A stretch of DNA of 64,000 nt from Actinoplanes sp. TFC3 (GCF_001553785.1 NZ_LOJP01000001.1:3744273-3808272); one strand, 5' to 3'; positions 1 to 8,913 are shown, counted from the first letter of the stretch. The notes: generated by a model from the letters alone, not told the origin. A program made the numbers and translations.

Positions 1-135
1 TATCGGCAGTGGCTGGAAAGCACCGGCGACCTCGGCCTACCCGCCCGAACCGAAGCCGTGATGTCGCTGCTCGCCACGATTGTCTCCGCGGCTCCTGCGT
101 CCGCGGTTCGCAGGGCCCGGAAGAAGCCTGCTTAG
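1..135 (+). CDS. C-terminal end of an unidentified protein (partial)
   Basis: Reading frame 1 is open from the first base for 44 codons and stops at TAG 133-135. The tail reads YRQWLESTGDLGLPAR, continues with an alanine-rich helix and ends in a basic RRARKKPA. The stop overlaps the end of the convergent cupin gene by four bases. The helical, basic tail could belong to a TetR- or HxlR-like regulator, which might then bind the operators at 638-745, but there is too little sequence to identify a family. It may also be a chance frame. Confidence 0.4.
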   Translation, partial: YRQWLESTGDLGLPARTEAVMSLLATIVSAAPASAVRRARKKPA

Positions 136-596
136 GGCTGGAACTCGGCAGAGATCTCGGTGGCGTACCGCTGCCAGAGCGGCGTCATGGTTTCCGGCGT
201 TACCGCTTGTCCCGACTCGACCATTTCCTTGAGGTCGCGGAAATACTGCACGTACAGGTCGGGCGTGAACGTGGACAGCATGACCGCCGGCTCGTCCCCG
301 GAATTGGCGAAAGTGTGCGGTGCCCCCGGCGGAACGATGACCCAGGTGCCCGTCCCGGCGTCGTAGTTGTCCTGGCCGATCGTGAATCGCACCTCGCCCG
401 AAAGCACGTAGAAGCCTTCGTCGTGCTGGGCGTGGCGGTGCTGAAACGGGCCGGGAGTGTGCGGCTGAAGGGTGATTTCGCCGATTCCCAGCCGGTGACC
501 GGTGTTGCTGCCATCTTCCAGGATGCGGATCTGCGACGGCCCATTGCTGGCGATGAGCTCGCCCTCGCCGGGTCGGACGATCGACACTGCAGCCAT
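132..596 (-). CDS. cupin-domain protein (quercetinase/pirin-like small cupin)
   Basis: A 154-residue single-domain cupin. The first cupin motif is visible as HRHAQHDEGFYVLSGEVRF with the metal-binding His/His/Glu pattern, and the second as PPGAPHTFAN. Such proteins fold as one beta barrel and bind a metal; some are dioxygenases or isomerases, but the substrate cannot be read from sequence. A longer frame runs upstream to 665. The ATG at 596 is preferred because AAGGAGG lies just before it and because the upstream segment is occupied by operator boxes. It diverges from the YCII-like gene at 789, and the two probably share one repressor. Confidence 0.88.
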   Translation of the reverse strand: MAAVSIVRPGEGELIASNGPSQIRILEDGSNTGHRLGIGEITLQPHTPGPFQHRHAQHDEGFYVLSGEVRFTIGQDNYDAGTGTWVIVPPGAPHTFANSGDEPAVMLSTFTPDLYVQYFRDLKEMVESGQAVTPETMTPLWQRYATEISAEFQP

Positions 597-637
597 GAAA
601 AGCCTCCTTGCAGGGGGTTCGACGGGCGCCCACCAAT

Positions 638-745
638 ATGTCGCGCCGAGACATGACGCTACCACCGATGTCGCTACGAGACATCAAACTACCGGGCGTT
701 GACGTCCCACCGCGACATCGCTAGCATGATGTCGCAGCGGGACAT
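638..745. promoter_or_regulatory. four copies of a 17-bp palindromic operator
   Basis: Four near-identical 17-mers lie at 638-654, 668-684, 702-718 and 729-745. The consensus is RYGTCSCnnCGnGACAT. Copies 1, 2 and 4 have perfect ATGTC/GACAT arms; copy 3 starts ACGTC. They occupy the divergent promoter region between the cupin gene and the YCII-like gene. The shape fits a dimeric TetR-, MarR- or HxlR-type repressor. The binding protein is not identified. Confidence 0.75.
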
Positions 746-788
746 CACAACACTCCCCCCTGCTCAACCGTCATCGAAAGGCAAAGCC

Positions 789-1094
789 ATGCCGAACCCC
801 ACCGCCACGTTCATGGTGTTCGCCACTCTCCGCGCCGGCACAAACGTCGAGGAGTTCAACGCCCTGCGAGAGGACGAGCAGAAGCAGCTCGAGGTTCTCC
901 GCTCCGAGGGAAAAGTGGGCGCGCACTACATCTCGCCGGCCCGCGGAGCAACGTTCGTCGAGGTCATCGCCGCAGACGAAAGGGAGGCAGCGGCGACCTT
1001 GGCCACCCTGCCGTTCGCCCGATTCTTCGAGGCTGAGGTCTACCCGACGACGCCCCCGGACGCGGCAGAACTCGCCCACCGCGCCCGCTTGTAA
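789..1094 (+). CDS. YCII-like / muconolactone isomerase-like small protein
   Basis: A 101-residue protein of the dimeric alpha/beta-barrel type. The sequence from TATFMVFATLRAG through LRSEGKVGAHYISP and EVYPTTPP resembles YCII-related and muconolactone isomerase-like proteins. The start at ATG 789 follows an AAAGG sequence; an upstream in-frame GTG at 699 would run translation through operator boxes and is unlikely. It diverges from the cupin gene across four shared operator boxes, so the two genes probably respond to the same signal. The substrate is unknown. Confidence 0.8.
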   Translation: MPNPTATFMVFATLRAGTNVEEFNALREDEQKQLEVLRSEGKVGAHYISPARGATFVEVIAADEREAAATLATLPFARFFEAEVYPTTPPDAAELAHRARL

Positions 1095-1175
1095 GCCGCC
1101 CCCACCCGCTGGCTTGCAAGTCGTCCCCCCGCGCCGGCCGGTAAGCCGTTCCACGTCCGGCCCGTAAGCCGTCCT
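1088..1175. repeat. degenerate GTAAGCCG repeat between genes
   Basis: The octamer GTAAGCCG, or the variant GCAAGTCG, recurs four times at about 1091, 1115, 1141 and 1163, each followed by a C-rich stretch, at spacings of 22 to 26 bases. The run starts in the last codons of the YCII-like gene and ends just before the convergent paaE. Its role is unknown; it may be a decayed tandem repeat. Confidence 0.5.
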
Positions 1176-1188
1176 GCGCGCGGCTTGC

Positions 1189-2229
1189 TCAGACGTCGAA
1201 GTCCGCGATGACCTTCACCGTCTCGGGGATCGCTTGACAGGTCAGCACATAACCCTGCGCCACCTCGCCCGCTTCCAGAGCGAAGTTGCGCCGCATCCGT
1301 ACCTCACCCTCGGTCACCTTCGCCCGGCACGTTCCACACACGCCGCCCTTGCAAGCGAACGGCAGATCCGGCCGGGAGCGCTGCGCTCCTTCCAGGATGG
1401 TCTGCCCGGCGGCCACCGCGATCGTGGTCGCCCGCCCGTCGAGCACCACCGTCACCTCGGTCGGCGTTCCGTCGCTCTGCCGCTCGTCGCGGATCAATTC
1501 CGGGGGTGCTTCATCGACCCAGAAGAGTTCCCGGTGAATGCGATCATCGCTTGTTCCGTACGATCCCAGCACCGCCACGGCATCGCTGACCATCCCGTAC
1601 GGCCCGCACAGCCACCAGTGATCGACCCCGTCGACATCGATGAGCAACGGTAGCAACGTGCGCAGCTTCTCCGCGTCGAGTCGCCCGCTCAGCAGTTCGG
1701 TTTCCCGAGCCTCCCGCGACAATACGTGCACCAGTTCCAGCCGATCCGAGTAGGCGTCCTTGAGGTCGGCCAGGTCCTCGGCGAACATGACGGTTTCGGC
1801 GCGCCGGTTGCCGTACAGAATGGAGACTTGGCTTGTCGGATGGCGCAACAATGATGCCGCGATGGACAGCACGGGGGTTATCCCGGAGCCGGCGGCGATC
1901 AGCACGTGCCGCCCACCCCGCTCGAGGTCAGGCGTGAACGAGCCGCTCGGCGGGGCCACCTCGACCACGTCGCCCGGCCGCACCTGATGCACAAGCCATG
2001 ACGACACCAGGCCGCCCGGCACCTCCCGTACCCCAATTCTCGGCAAGGATCCGAAAGGCGCGCTGATGGAGTAGGTCCGCCGCTCGTCATTGCGCCGCAC
2101 GGTCAACGATTGTCCGGGCCGGAACGCGAACTGTCCGGCAAGCTCCGGCGGCACCGCGAACGTCACGGCAACGGCATCGGCGCACAACCGTTCGACCGCC
2201 GCCACCCGCAGCCCGTGATAGGCAACCAC
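1189..2229 (-). CDS. paaE: 1,2-phenylacetyl-CoA epoxidase, reductase subunit PaaE
   Basis: A 346-residue iron-sulphur flavoprotein that passes electrons from NADPH to the PaaA di-iron centre. The FAD-binding motif RTYS is at residues 51-54 and the NAD(P)-binding GSGITP at about 114-119. The C-terminal plant-type [2Fe-2S] ferredoxin domain has cysteines at 293, 298, 301 and 331 (CKGGVCGTC plus LTC). The GTG start at 2229 directly abuts the paaD stop codon, so the two are translationally coupled. It is the last gene of the leftward paaNABCDE operon. Confidence 0.95.
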   Translation of the reverse strand: MVAYHGLRVAAVERLCADAVAVTFAVPPELAGQFAFRPGQSLTVRRNDERRTYSISAPFGSLPRIGVREVPGGLVSSWLVHQVRPGDVVEVAPPSGSFTPDLERGGRHVLIAAGSGITPVLSIAASLLRHPTSQVSILYGNRRAETVMFAEDLADLKDAYSDRLELVHVLSREARETELLSGRLDAEKLRTLLPLLIDVDGVDHWWLCGPYGMVSDAVAVLGSYGTSDDRIHRELFWVDEAPPELIRDERQSDGTPTEVTVVLDGRATTIAVAAGQTILEGAQRSRPDLPFACKGGVCGTCRAKVTEGEVRMRRNFALEAGEVAQGYVLTCQAIPETVKVIADFDV

Positions 2230-2739
2230 TCAGATCTCCTTGACATGCTCGAACGGCTCAAGGCACACCGTGCAGCGGTGCAACGACCGGCAAGCGGTGG
2301 CACTGAACGGGGTGATCGTCTCGGTTTCCGGGCTACCACAACGGGGGCAGGAAATGGCCGACGCCCGGGGAACCAAGGTGAGCGGAACGGGCCCCGCGGC
2401 ACGCCGGGGAGCCGGACCGGGCGGGGAGATCCCCGCGGCGGCCAGCTTGTCGTGGCCGTCGGCGGTGATCCAGTCGGTGGTCCAGGCGGGAGTGAGAACG
2501 GTACGCACCTCGACCTCGCGGTAACCGGCCGCACGTAGAGCAACGGTCAGGTCGTCACGGATCGTCTGCATGGCCGGGCATCCCGAGTATGTGGGGGTGA
2601 TGGTGACAATCACCCGGCCAGGCTCCTCGTCCACGCCGCGAAGAATCCCCAGATCGCCCAGCGTCAGCATCGGCATCTCGGGATCCGCCACCCCGGCGGC
2701 CACGGTCGCGGCGGTGGAGGCGGCGGCGCTCGTCACCAC
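2230..2739 (-). CDS. paaD: phenylacetyl-CoA epoxidase assembly protein PaaD
   Basis: A 169-residue protein with an N-terminal DUF59/MIP18-type domain (TITPTYSGCPAMQTIRDDL) and a C-terminal zinc-ribbon-like cysteine cluster (CPRCGS followed by CRSLHRCTVC). PaaD proteins are thought to help mature the iron centres of the epoxidase. The GTG start at 2739 overlaps the natural paaC stop TGA 2733-2735 by a few bases, which implies coupling and shows where the intact paaC frame should end. Confidence 0.93.
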   Translation of the reverse strand: MVTSAAASTAATVAAGVADPEMPMLTLGDLGILRGVDEEPGRVIVTITPTYSGCPAMQTIRDDLTVALRAAGYREVEVRTVLTPAWTTDWITADGHDKLAAAGISPPGPAPRRAAGPVPLTLVPRASAISCPRCGSPETETITPFSATACRSLHRCTVCLEPFEHVKEI

Positions 2740-3702
2740 GTGCCCCCGGGCGTCTGCCGGGCGACGCTCTGCAGCTCATCCAGGATCTCGCCCAGCTCAG
2801 CGCCATGCACGCCGTCACGCCCAGCCGGCGCGGGGAAAGGCCGAGCCCGCACGGGCGAAGGCCCCGCCGGCGCAGTCGTGCCCACCCCCGCCGGGGGGGG
2901 GGGGCGGGGGGCCCGGGGGGGGCCGGCCCCCCGCCGGCGCAGTCGTGCCCACCCCCTCAGCAAGGGTCGCCGCCCGCATCACCTGCCCCCAAACCGACAG
3001 CACTTCCTCCTTCACACCCCCCGGGGATACCGCAACCCCCGCCAGCCGTTCCTCAACCTCATGCACCGCAAACAACTCATCGACCAGCGACCCGCCCAGT
3101 AGATCCCCCACCGCAGCCCGCATCCGCCCGCGCGAAATCTCAGTCCCGTCCCCCAGCCGCAAGACCCACTGAGCCGCATAATCGCGGTGGTACGTCAATT
3201 CCTTCACGCCTTTGGCCGCAATCGCCGACAGCACCGGATCAGCCGCCCCCGTCAACCGGTCGAACAGCGCCAGCCGCCACGACGAGAACATCAGCAACCG
3301 GGCCACCAGGTGGGCGAAATCAGCATCCGCTCGGGCGGCCAGGTTGACGTTGCGGAACTGCGAAGCCGGGCGCAGGTAGGCCAGGGAGTCCTCGTCGCCC
3401 GAACCGGATACGAAGGCTGCGCGGCTGAGCAGCAACCGGGCCTGGCCCAGCAGGTCGAGGGCGATGTTGGCGATGGCCAGTTCGTCCTCTGTCTCAGGCG
3501 CGCGGGTTACCCATTGCTGGAGGCGGTGCGACATGATCAGCGCGTCGTCGCCCAGCATCAGGCAATAGGCAGCCAGATCCTCGTGGTCGATGCCGGATGG
3601 CACGGTGGTGTCGACGCCGGCCAGCGGATCGGAGAAGCCGGTGCCGTACGCCCACCGCGCATCGTCCTCGTGGTCGGTTAGCGATTCGTATGCGTCAGCC
3701 AT
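2733..3702 (-). CDS. paaC: phenylacetyl-CoA epoxidase subunit PaaC, frame broken near the C-terminus
   Basis: The structural subunit that pairs with PaaA. From ATG 3702 the frame encodes recognisable PaaC, including DHEDLAAYCLMLGDDALIM, LDLLGQARLLL, LTYHRDYAAQW and VHEVEERLAGV. After about residue 250 it enters a G-rich segment and reads out as a proline/glycine tail ending at 2815. The expected ending, HGAELGEILDELQSVARQ through PGGTW and stop 2733, lies in another frame. Removing the 67-base duplication unit at 2862-2956 joins the two frames exactly into a 300-residue protein whose stop overlaps paaD. This is either a real frameshift or an assembly error in a G-run; the remaining operon looks intact. 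Confidence 0.85.
2862..2956. repeat. 28-bp direct repeat flanking a G-homopolymer block inside paaC
   Basis: Two identical 28-bp copies lie at 2862-2889 and 2929-2956, each beginning CCCCGCCGGCGCAGTCG and ending CCCACCCCC. The 39 bases between them are almost pure G and C, with G-runs of about twelve, six and eight. The unit offset is 67 bases, which is not a multiple of three and so shifts the paaC frame. Confidence 0.85.
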
Positions 3703-3712
3703 GCCGTCCGTC

Positions 3713-4000
3713 TCAGATATGCGGCACGGAGCCGGGAATGGTGTAGTAGGTCGGGTGCCGGTAGACCTTGTCCCCGCTCGGCTCGAAAAAGGCTTGCTTG
3801 TCCTCGGCGCTCGACGAGGCCACCTGGTCGGATCGCACCACCCAGATGCTCACGCCCTCGTTGCGCCGCGTGTACAGATCACGGGCATGGTGCAGAGCCA
3901 TCTCGTGGTCGGCCGCGCGCAGGGAGCCGACGTGCACGTGGTTGAGCCCGCGCTTGGCCCGCACGAAAACTTCGAACAACGGCCACTCGTGGTTGATCAT
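3713..4000 (-). CDS. paaB: 1,2-phenylacetyl-CoA epoxidase subunit PaaB
   Basis: A 95-residue protein, the usual PaaB length. It has the characteristic start [20 protein letters not shown] and the segment [19 protein letters not shown]. PaaB bridges PaaAC heterodimers in the epoxidase complex. The ATG at 4000 overlaps the paaA stop by four bases, and paaC follows 10 bases after the paaB stop. Confidence 0.96.
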   Translation of the reverse strand: MINHEWPLFEVFVRAKRGLNHVHVGSLRAADHEMALHHARDLYTRRNEGVSIWVVRSDQVASSSAEDKQAFFEPSGDKVYRHPTYYTIPGSVPHI

Positions 4001-4911
4001 GGTGCCGGCACCCTTTTCGCAGCAAAGGCCTGGGCGGCTTCGCGCACCCAGGCACCATCGTCGTCAGCCTGCCGCCGCCGGGCGATCCGCTCGGCATTGC
4101 AGGGTCCGTCGCCGGAGATGACGCGTTTGAGCTCATCCCAGTCCGGGGTGCCGAAGTCGTAGTGCTCGCGGCCGGCATTCCAGGCCAGCTCGGGATCGGG
4201 CAGCGTGACACCCAAAGCCTCGGCTTGCGGCACGCTCATGTCCACAAATCGTTGCCGCAATTCGTCGTTGCTGTGGCGCTTGATCTTCCACGCCATGGAT
4301 TGCGCCGAGTTGGGCGAGGCGTCGTCGGGCGGGCCGAACATCATCAGCGACGGCCACCACCAGCGGTTGACCGCGTCCTGCACCATGTCTCGCTGCGCCG
4401 GGGTGCCGCCCATCATGGTCATCAGCAGTTCATAGCCCTGTCGCTGATGAAACGATTCCTCCTTGCAGATACGGATCATGGCTCGCGCGTACGGCCCGAA
4501 CGAACTGCGGCACAACGGCACCTGATTGCAGATTGCCGCGCCGTCCACGAGCCAGCCGATCACGCCCACGTCGGCGAACGACAGGGTCGGGTAGTTGAAG
4601 ATCGATGAGTATTTCTGCCGCCCCTCGATCAGCCGGCGGGTCAGATCGCCGCGGTCCGCGCCGAGCGTCTCGGCCGCCGAATACAGATAGAGCCCGTGCC
4701 CGGCTTCGTCCTGCACCTTGGCCAGCAGAATGGCTTTGCGCCGCAGCGAGGGTGCCCGGGTGATCCATTCGCCCTCGGGTTGCATGCCGATGATTTCCGA
4801 ATGCGCGTGCTGGGCGATCTGCCGGATCATGGTTTTGCGGTACGCCTCGGGCATCTCGTCGCCCGGTTCCACCCGCTGATCGCGCGCGATCGTCTCCTCG
4901 AAAGTGCTCAT
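3997..4911 (-). CDS. paaA: 1,2-phenylacetyl-CoA epoxidase catalytic subunit PaaA
   Basis: A 304-residue ferritin-like di-iron oxygenase subunit that epoxidises the aromatic ring of phenylacetyl-CoA. The first metal-ligand helix is seen at HAHSEIIG (Glu39) and [10 protein letters not shown] (Glu69, His72); the second four-helix pair includes [15 protein letters not shown]. Length and motifs match the family. The ATG at 4911 overlaps the paaN stop by four bases, giving a coupled paaN-paaA-paaB order. Confidence 0.97.
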   Translation of the reverse strand: MSTFEETIARDQRVEPGDEMPEAYRKTMIRQIAQHAHSEIIGMQPEGEWITRAPSLRRKAILLAKVQDEAGHGLYLYSAAETLGADRGDLTRRLIEGRQKYSSIFNYPTLSFADVGVIGWLVDGAAICNQVPLCRSSFGPYARAMIRICKEESFHQRQGYELLMTMMGGTPAQRDMVQDAVNRWWWPSLMMFGPPDDASPNSAQSMAWKIKRHSNDELRQRFVDMSVPQAEALGVTLPDPELAWNAGREHYDFGTPDWDELKRVISGDGPCNAERIARRRQADDDGAWVREAAQAFAAKRVPAP

Positions 4912-6539
4912 GAGGTGTGCCTGCGCGATTGCAGCGTGAAGAACCGGCCGGTCACGAACGCGGCGTCGGACAGCGAGGCGGTAGCCGCCGGGTTGGCTCC
5001 CGTGCCGTGCAGATCGCTGAAAGCCGCCGTCTGGTTGACGAAGACGCCGCCGGTGAGGTTCTCCGACAGATGCACACCGGCATCCAGCGCGGCTTCTCGC
5101 GCGTCGGCGAGCACCTCAGGTGATGTCGAATGCACCAAAGCGGTCAGGGCGCCGTGCTGGCGGACGGTGTCGCGGAACAGTTCCAGGCTGTGCGCGGTGG
5201 ACGTGGTGGTGATCAGGAACGAGATGGGACCGAACCATTCCCGGGTGAACGTCTTCTCGTCGCTGGGTGCAGCGCGGATCACCATGGGCAGAGCCGAGCG
5301 CAGCACGCCGGGTAGGTCACCCGCTTCGGCGATGCGGGCGCGGACCCCGTCGTTGACAATTTCGCCCAGGGTACCGGCCGCGCGTTGCGGATCACCGAGC
5401 AGTTTGTCGAGCGCGGCGCCGAGGTCGGCACCGAATTCGGCGGGGCTTTTCGGGCCGAGATCGGTGGCTATGCCCGTACCGGGAAGGAAGATGTTCTGGG
5501 GGGTGGTGCACATCTGGCCGCTGTAGAGCGACAACGAGAAAGCCAGGTTGCGCAGCAGGCCCTTGTAGTCGTCGGTGGAATCGACGATGACCGTGTTGAG
5601 GCCGGCCTTCTCGGTGTAGACGACGGCTTGGCGCGCATTGGCTTCGAGCCATGAACCGAATTCGCTGGACCCGGTGAAATCGATGATGCGCACCTCCGGA
5701 TGGGTGGCCAGGGTGGCCGCGATGCCCTCGCCGCGTTGTTCGACCGCGAGGGTGACCAGGTTCGGATCGAGCCCGGCCTCGGTGAGCACGTCGCGGGCGA
5801 TCTGCACGGTGATGGCGAGCGGCAGCACGGCGCCGGGATGCGGTTTGACGATGACCGGATTGCCGGTGACCAGGCTGGCGAAGAGGCCCGGATAGCTGTT
5901 CCAGGTGGGGAACGTGTTGCAGCCGATGACCAGCGCGACTCCGCGGCCCACGGCGGTGCTGGTCTTTTCCAGCCGCAACGGATCGCCGCCGCGCTGCGGT
6001 TTCGACCCGCTCGCCGTCGCCGGAATCCGGGTGGTTTCGGCAAGCGCAACGGCCACGGCTTCCAGCCCGCGATCCTGCGCGTGTGCGCCACCGGCTTGGA
6101 AAGCCATGACAAAGGCTTGCCCGCAGGTGTGCTGAACGGCGTGCGCGAGCTCGTAGATACGCGCATTCAACCGCTGCAGAATCTCGGCGGCGACTCCGGC
6201 GCGCTCCTGCGGCTCGAGGGCCCGCCATTGCGGTGTCGCGGCGCGGGCGGCGGCGATCAAGGCGGCCGGGTCGCCCTGCGGGTAACGGACGTCAAGCTCG
6301 ATTCCGTACGGCGAAAGCTCGCTCGAAACCGTCGTCCGCGCGCCCGGCACCTCAATCGGGAACTCTCTGCCGAGCAGCGCTTGGAAGGCCTGTTTGCCCG
6401 CCGGTGCGGCCTGCTCGCCGTAGACGGATCTGCTCGGCGATTCCGGGTACGCCGACCAGTAGTCGCGCGCGGCGGCCGCATCGATCGCCCGGTCGAGCAG
6501 CTCGCGGTGCCTGTCGTAGAACTCGGCGGGGGTTGTCAC
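4908..6539 (-). CDS. paaN: phenylacetic acid degradation protein PaaN (aldehyde dehydrogenase type)
   Basis: A 543-residue aldehyde dehydrogenase-superfamily protein of the PaaN type, which acts after ring cleavage in phenylacetate degradation. The expected active-site glutamate lies in YTEKAG (about residue 310) and the cysteine in SGQMCTTPQ (about 344); the cofactor motif [13 protein letters not shown] is also present. The GTG at 6539 is preferred over the upstream in-frame start at 6569 because AAAGGAG sits five bases before it. No hydratase domain is fused, unlike the larger E. coli PaaZ. It is the first gene of the leftward operon, downstream of the operator at 6575-6592. Confidence 0.92.
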   Translation of the reverse strand: MTTPAEFYDRHRELLDRAIDAAAARDYWSAYPESPSRSVYGEQAAPAGKQAFQALLGREFPIEVPGARTTVSSELSPYGIELDVRYPQGDPAALIAAARAATPQWRALEPQERAGVAAEILQRLNARIYELAHAVQHTCGQAFVMAFQAGGAHAQDRGLEAVAVALAETTRIPATASGSKPQRGGDPLRLEKTSTAVGRGVALVIGCNTFPTWNSYPGLFASLVTGNPVIVKPHPGAVLPLAITVQIARDVLTEAGLDPNLVTLAVEQRGEGIAATLATHPEVRIIDFTGSSEFGSWLEANARQAVVYTEKAGLNTVIVDSTDDYKGLLRNLAFSLSLYSGQMCTTPQNIFLPGTGIATDLGPKSPAEFGADLGAALDKLLGDPQRAAGTLGEIVNDGVRARIAEAGDLPGVLRSALPMVIRAAPSDEKTFTREWFGPISFLITTTSTAHSLELFRDTVRQHGALTALVHSTSPEVLADAREAALDAGVHLSENLTGGVFVNQTAAFSDLHGTGANPAATASLSDAAFVTGRFFTLQSRRHTS

Positions 6540-6574
6540 CAGCGCTCCTTTGCGATTGGCTGTCACCACTGTCT

Positions 6575-6592
6575 ACCGTCCGTTCGGTCGGT
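6575..6592. promoter_or_regulatory. PaaR-type operator between the divergent paa operons
   Basis: The 18-mer ACCGTCCGTTCGGTCGGT is a near-perfect palindrome. Its core fits ACCG-NN-CG-NN-CGGT, which is the core I recall for the TetR-type PaaR operator of Corynebacterium. It sits between paaN (start 6539) and paaI (start 6612), where one bound dimer could control both directions. The likely ligand protein is the TetR regulator at 7013. Confidence 0.75.
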
Positions 6593-6611
6593 TAATCAAG
6601 AGCTGGACACC

Positions 6612-7016
6612 ATGACGCACACTTCGGCACACGAGATGTTCGAGCGCGACACGGCCTCCCAGGCCCTCGGCATTGAGCTTGTTTCCGCTGGTGACGGCGC
6701 TGCTGAGGTGCGCATGAGGGTCACCGCGGCGATGGTCAACGGCCATGGCATGACCCACGGCGGGTACGTGTACCTGCTCGCCGACACCGCGTTCGCCTGC
6801 GCCTGCAACAGCCACGGCCCGGTTACCGTGGCGGCCGGTGCCGACGTCACGTTTCTGCGGCCCAGCGGCGAAGGTGACGAGCTGTGGGCGTACGCGAAGG
6901 AACGATCTGTCAATGGTCGCAGCGGGATCTACGACGTGACGGTGACCCACGACGGCGCGGTCATTGCCGAATTCCGGGGCCGCAGCCGCACGATCAGCCC
7001 GGGGCGGCCCTCGTGA
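6612..7016 (+). CDS. paaI: hydroxyphenylacetyl-CoA thioesterase PaaI
   Basis: A 134-residue hotdog-fold thioesterase. The family signature NGHGMTHGGYVYLLADTAF covers residues 43-61, with His49, Gly50 and the catalytic Asp58. PaaI hydrolyses dead-end ring-hydroxylated CoA esters and protects the free CoA pool. The reading frame is open far upstream, but ATG 6612 gives the normal protein length and lies just after the operator. Its stop overlaps the TetR gene start by four bases (GTGA). Confidence 0.93.
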   Translation: MTHTSAHEMFERDTASQALGIELVSAGDGAAEVRMRVTAAMVNGHGMTHGGYVYLLADTAFACACNSHGPVTVAAGADVTFLRPSGEGDELWAYAKERSVNGRSGIYDVTVTHDGAVIAEFRGRSRTISPGRPS

Positions 7017-7603
7017 CCACCCGCCGGGGCCGGCCGGGCCATGATCAGGAAGCGGTGCTGGCGGCGGCCGTGCGGCTGTTCAACGAGCGCGGCTACGACG
7101 CCACCAGCATGGATGACCTGGCCCGCAGCCTCGGCATCACCAAGTCGAGCGTCTACCACCACGTCCGCAGCAAGCAGGAGTTGCTGCGGAGGGCGGTCGG
7201 TCACGCGCTCGACGGTCTCGATGAGGCGCTGACCCAGGTGCGTGAGCTGAGCGGTGTGAGCGCGCTGGAGCGGCTGGAGACGCTGATCCGGCTCAGCGTG
7301 CTGGTGCTCGCGTCGCGGCTACCGTCGGTGACCCTGCTGCTGAGGGTGCGCGGCAACAGCGAAATCGAGCAGGAGGCCCTGCACCGCCGCCGCGCGTTCG
7401 ACCACGAGGTGACTGTGCTGGTCAAGGCGGCGCAAGCCGAGGGCGCAATCCGCCCGGACGTGGATCCGGCAACGGCCGCGCGCCTGCTCTTCGGGATGGT
7501 GAACTCGCTGGTCGAGTGGTACAGCCCCGGACGCGGCAACGCGGGCGAGATGGCAACGACGGTGGTGGCACTGGCTTTCGAAGGACTCTCTGTCAGGAGC
7601 TGA
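7013..7603 (+). CDS. TetR-family regulator of the paa genes (PaaR-like)
   Basis: A 196-residue TetR protein. The N-terminal helix-turn-helix is clear: AAVRLFNERGYDATSMDD, then LARSLGITKSSVYHHVRSK. The C-terminal ligand domain fits the TetR_C family. The GTG at 7013 overlaps the paaI stop, and paaK begins two bases after its own stop. Placement inside the paaI-paaK operon, with the operator at 6575-6592 upstream, suggests a PaaR that is released by phenylacetyl-CoA. That role comes from context. Confidence 0.88.
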   Translation: MTTRRGRPGHDQEAVLAAAVRLFNERGYDATSMDDLARSLGITKSSVYHHVRSKQELLRRAVGHALDGLDEALTQVRELSGVSALERLETLIRLSVLVLASRLPSVTLLLRVRGNSEIEQEALHRRRAFDHEVTVLVKAAQAEGAIRPDVDPATAARLLFGMVNSLVEWYSPGRGNAGEMATTVVALAFEGLSVRS

Positions 7604-7605
7604 GC

Positions 7606-8904
7606 ATGCAGGACCGGACCCCTTCGCCGCAGGACCTGGACCCGATCGAGCGGGCCTCGATCCCGGAGCTGCGAGAGCTGCAGCTGTCCCGCCTGCGATG
7701 GTCCGTCTCGCACGCCTACACGCACGTGCCGGCGTACCGCGCGCTGTTCGACGAGCACGGCGCCCACCCCGGTGACCTGCGATCGCTGGACGATCTGGCC
7801 AAGTTCCCGTTCACCGACAAGGCGGTGCTCAGAGCCCATTACCCGTTCGGCATGTTCGCCGAGCCGCGCCACCGGATCGCCCGGCTGCACGCGTCGTCCG
7901 GGACCACCGGACAGCCCACGGTGGTCGGCTACACCAAGGGTGACCTGCGCACCTGGGCGCGGCTGATGGCCCGGTCACTGCGGGCCGCGGGTGGACGCCG
8001 CGGCGATCGGGTGCATGTGGCGTACGGCTACGGGCTGTTCACCGGCGGGCTGGGGGCGCATTACGGCGCCGAGGAGCTGGGCTGCACGGTGATCCCGGTG
8101 TCGGGTGGCATGACCGAGCGTCAGGTCCGGTTGATCACCGACTTCGAACCCGACGTCATCATGGTCACGCCCAGCTACATGCTGGCCATCCTCGACGAGA
8201 TGCGCCGCCAGGGCGTGGACCCGCGATCGACGACGCTGCAGGTGGGTGTGTTCGGGGCCGAGCCGTGGACGGAGGATCTTCGTACCGAGATCGAAGGGCA
8301 GTTGGATCTGCACGCCATTGACATCTACGGCCTGTCGGAAGTGATGGGACCCGGAGTGGCGTGTGAATGCGTGGAGACCAAGGACGGATTGCACGTCTGG
8401 GAGGACCATTTCTACCCCGAGATCATCGACCCGCTGACCGGTTCTCCGGTTGCCGGCGGCACGCTCGGGGAATTGGTGCTCACCTCGCTGACCAAGGAGG
8501 CGATGCCGGTCATTCGCTATCGCACGCGCGATCTGACCCGGTTGCTGCCCGGCACTGCCCGTCCCATGCGCCGCATCGAGAAGATAGCCGGCCGCACCGA
8601 CGACATGCTTATCGTTCGTGGCGTCAACCTCTTCCCCACCCACATCGAAGAACTTGTTTTGCGTACGCCCGCACTGGCCCCGCATTTCCAATGTGTGCTG
8701 ACCCGCCCGTCGCGCCTGGACGAACTGACCGTCCGGGTGGAACGCCGGTCCGGGGTGTCGCCGTCGGCGGCCGAAGCCGCCGGCGCAGCGCTGGCCGGGC
8801 TGATCAAGGAGACGATCGGGGTGAGCGTGAGCGTGCAGGTCATCGAGCCCGACGGGGTGGAACGCTCGCTGGGCAAGATGCGCCGCATCGTCGACAATCG
8901 CTGA
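7606..8904 (+). CDS. paaK: phenylacetate--CoA ligase PaaK
   Basis: A 432-residue adenylate-forming enzyme that activates phenylacetate to phenylacetyl-CoA, the first step of the pathway. The AMP-binding P-loop SSGTTGQPTVVGYT is at residues 97-110. Further family segments are DIYGLSEVMGPGVACEC and the hinge region RTDDMLIVRGVNLFP. The ATG at 7606 follows an AGGAG site and is two bases from the TetR stop. It ends ten bases from the next convergent gene. Confidence 0.96.
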   Translation: MQDRTPSPQDLDPIERASIPELRELQLSRLRWSVSHAYTHVPAYRALFDEHGAHPGDLRSLDDLAKFPFTDKAVLRAHYPFGMFAEPRHRIARLHASSGTTGQPTVVGYTKGDLRTWARLMARSLRAAGGRRGDRVHVAYGYGLFTGGLGAHYGAEELGCTVIPVSGGMTERQVRLITDFEPDVIMVTPSYMLAILDEMRRQGVDPRSTTLQVGVFGAEPWTEDLRTEIEGQLDLHAIDIYGLSEVMGPGVACECVETKDGLHVWEDHFYPEIIDPLTGSPVAGGTLGELVLTSLTKEAMPVIRYRTRDLTRLLPGTARPMRRIEKIAGRTDDMLIVRGVNLFPTHIEELVLRTPALAPHFQCVLTRPSRLDELTVRVERRSGVSPSAAEAAGAALAGLIKETIGVSVSVQVIEPDGVERSLGKMRRIVDNR

Positions 8905-8913
8905 GCGCGGGGT

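Noticed and set aside
9-656. Long plus-strand frame opposite the cupin gene
   Set aside because: It is arginine-rich with no domain and is antisense to a clear cupin with its own ribosome site; the high GC content opens such frames throughout the window.
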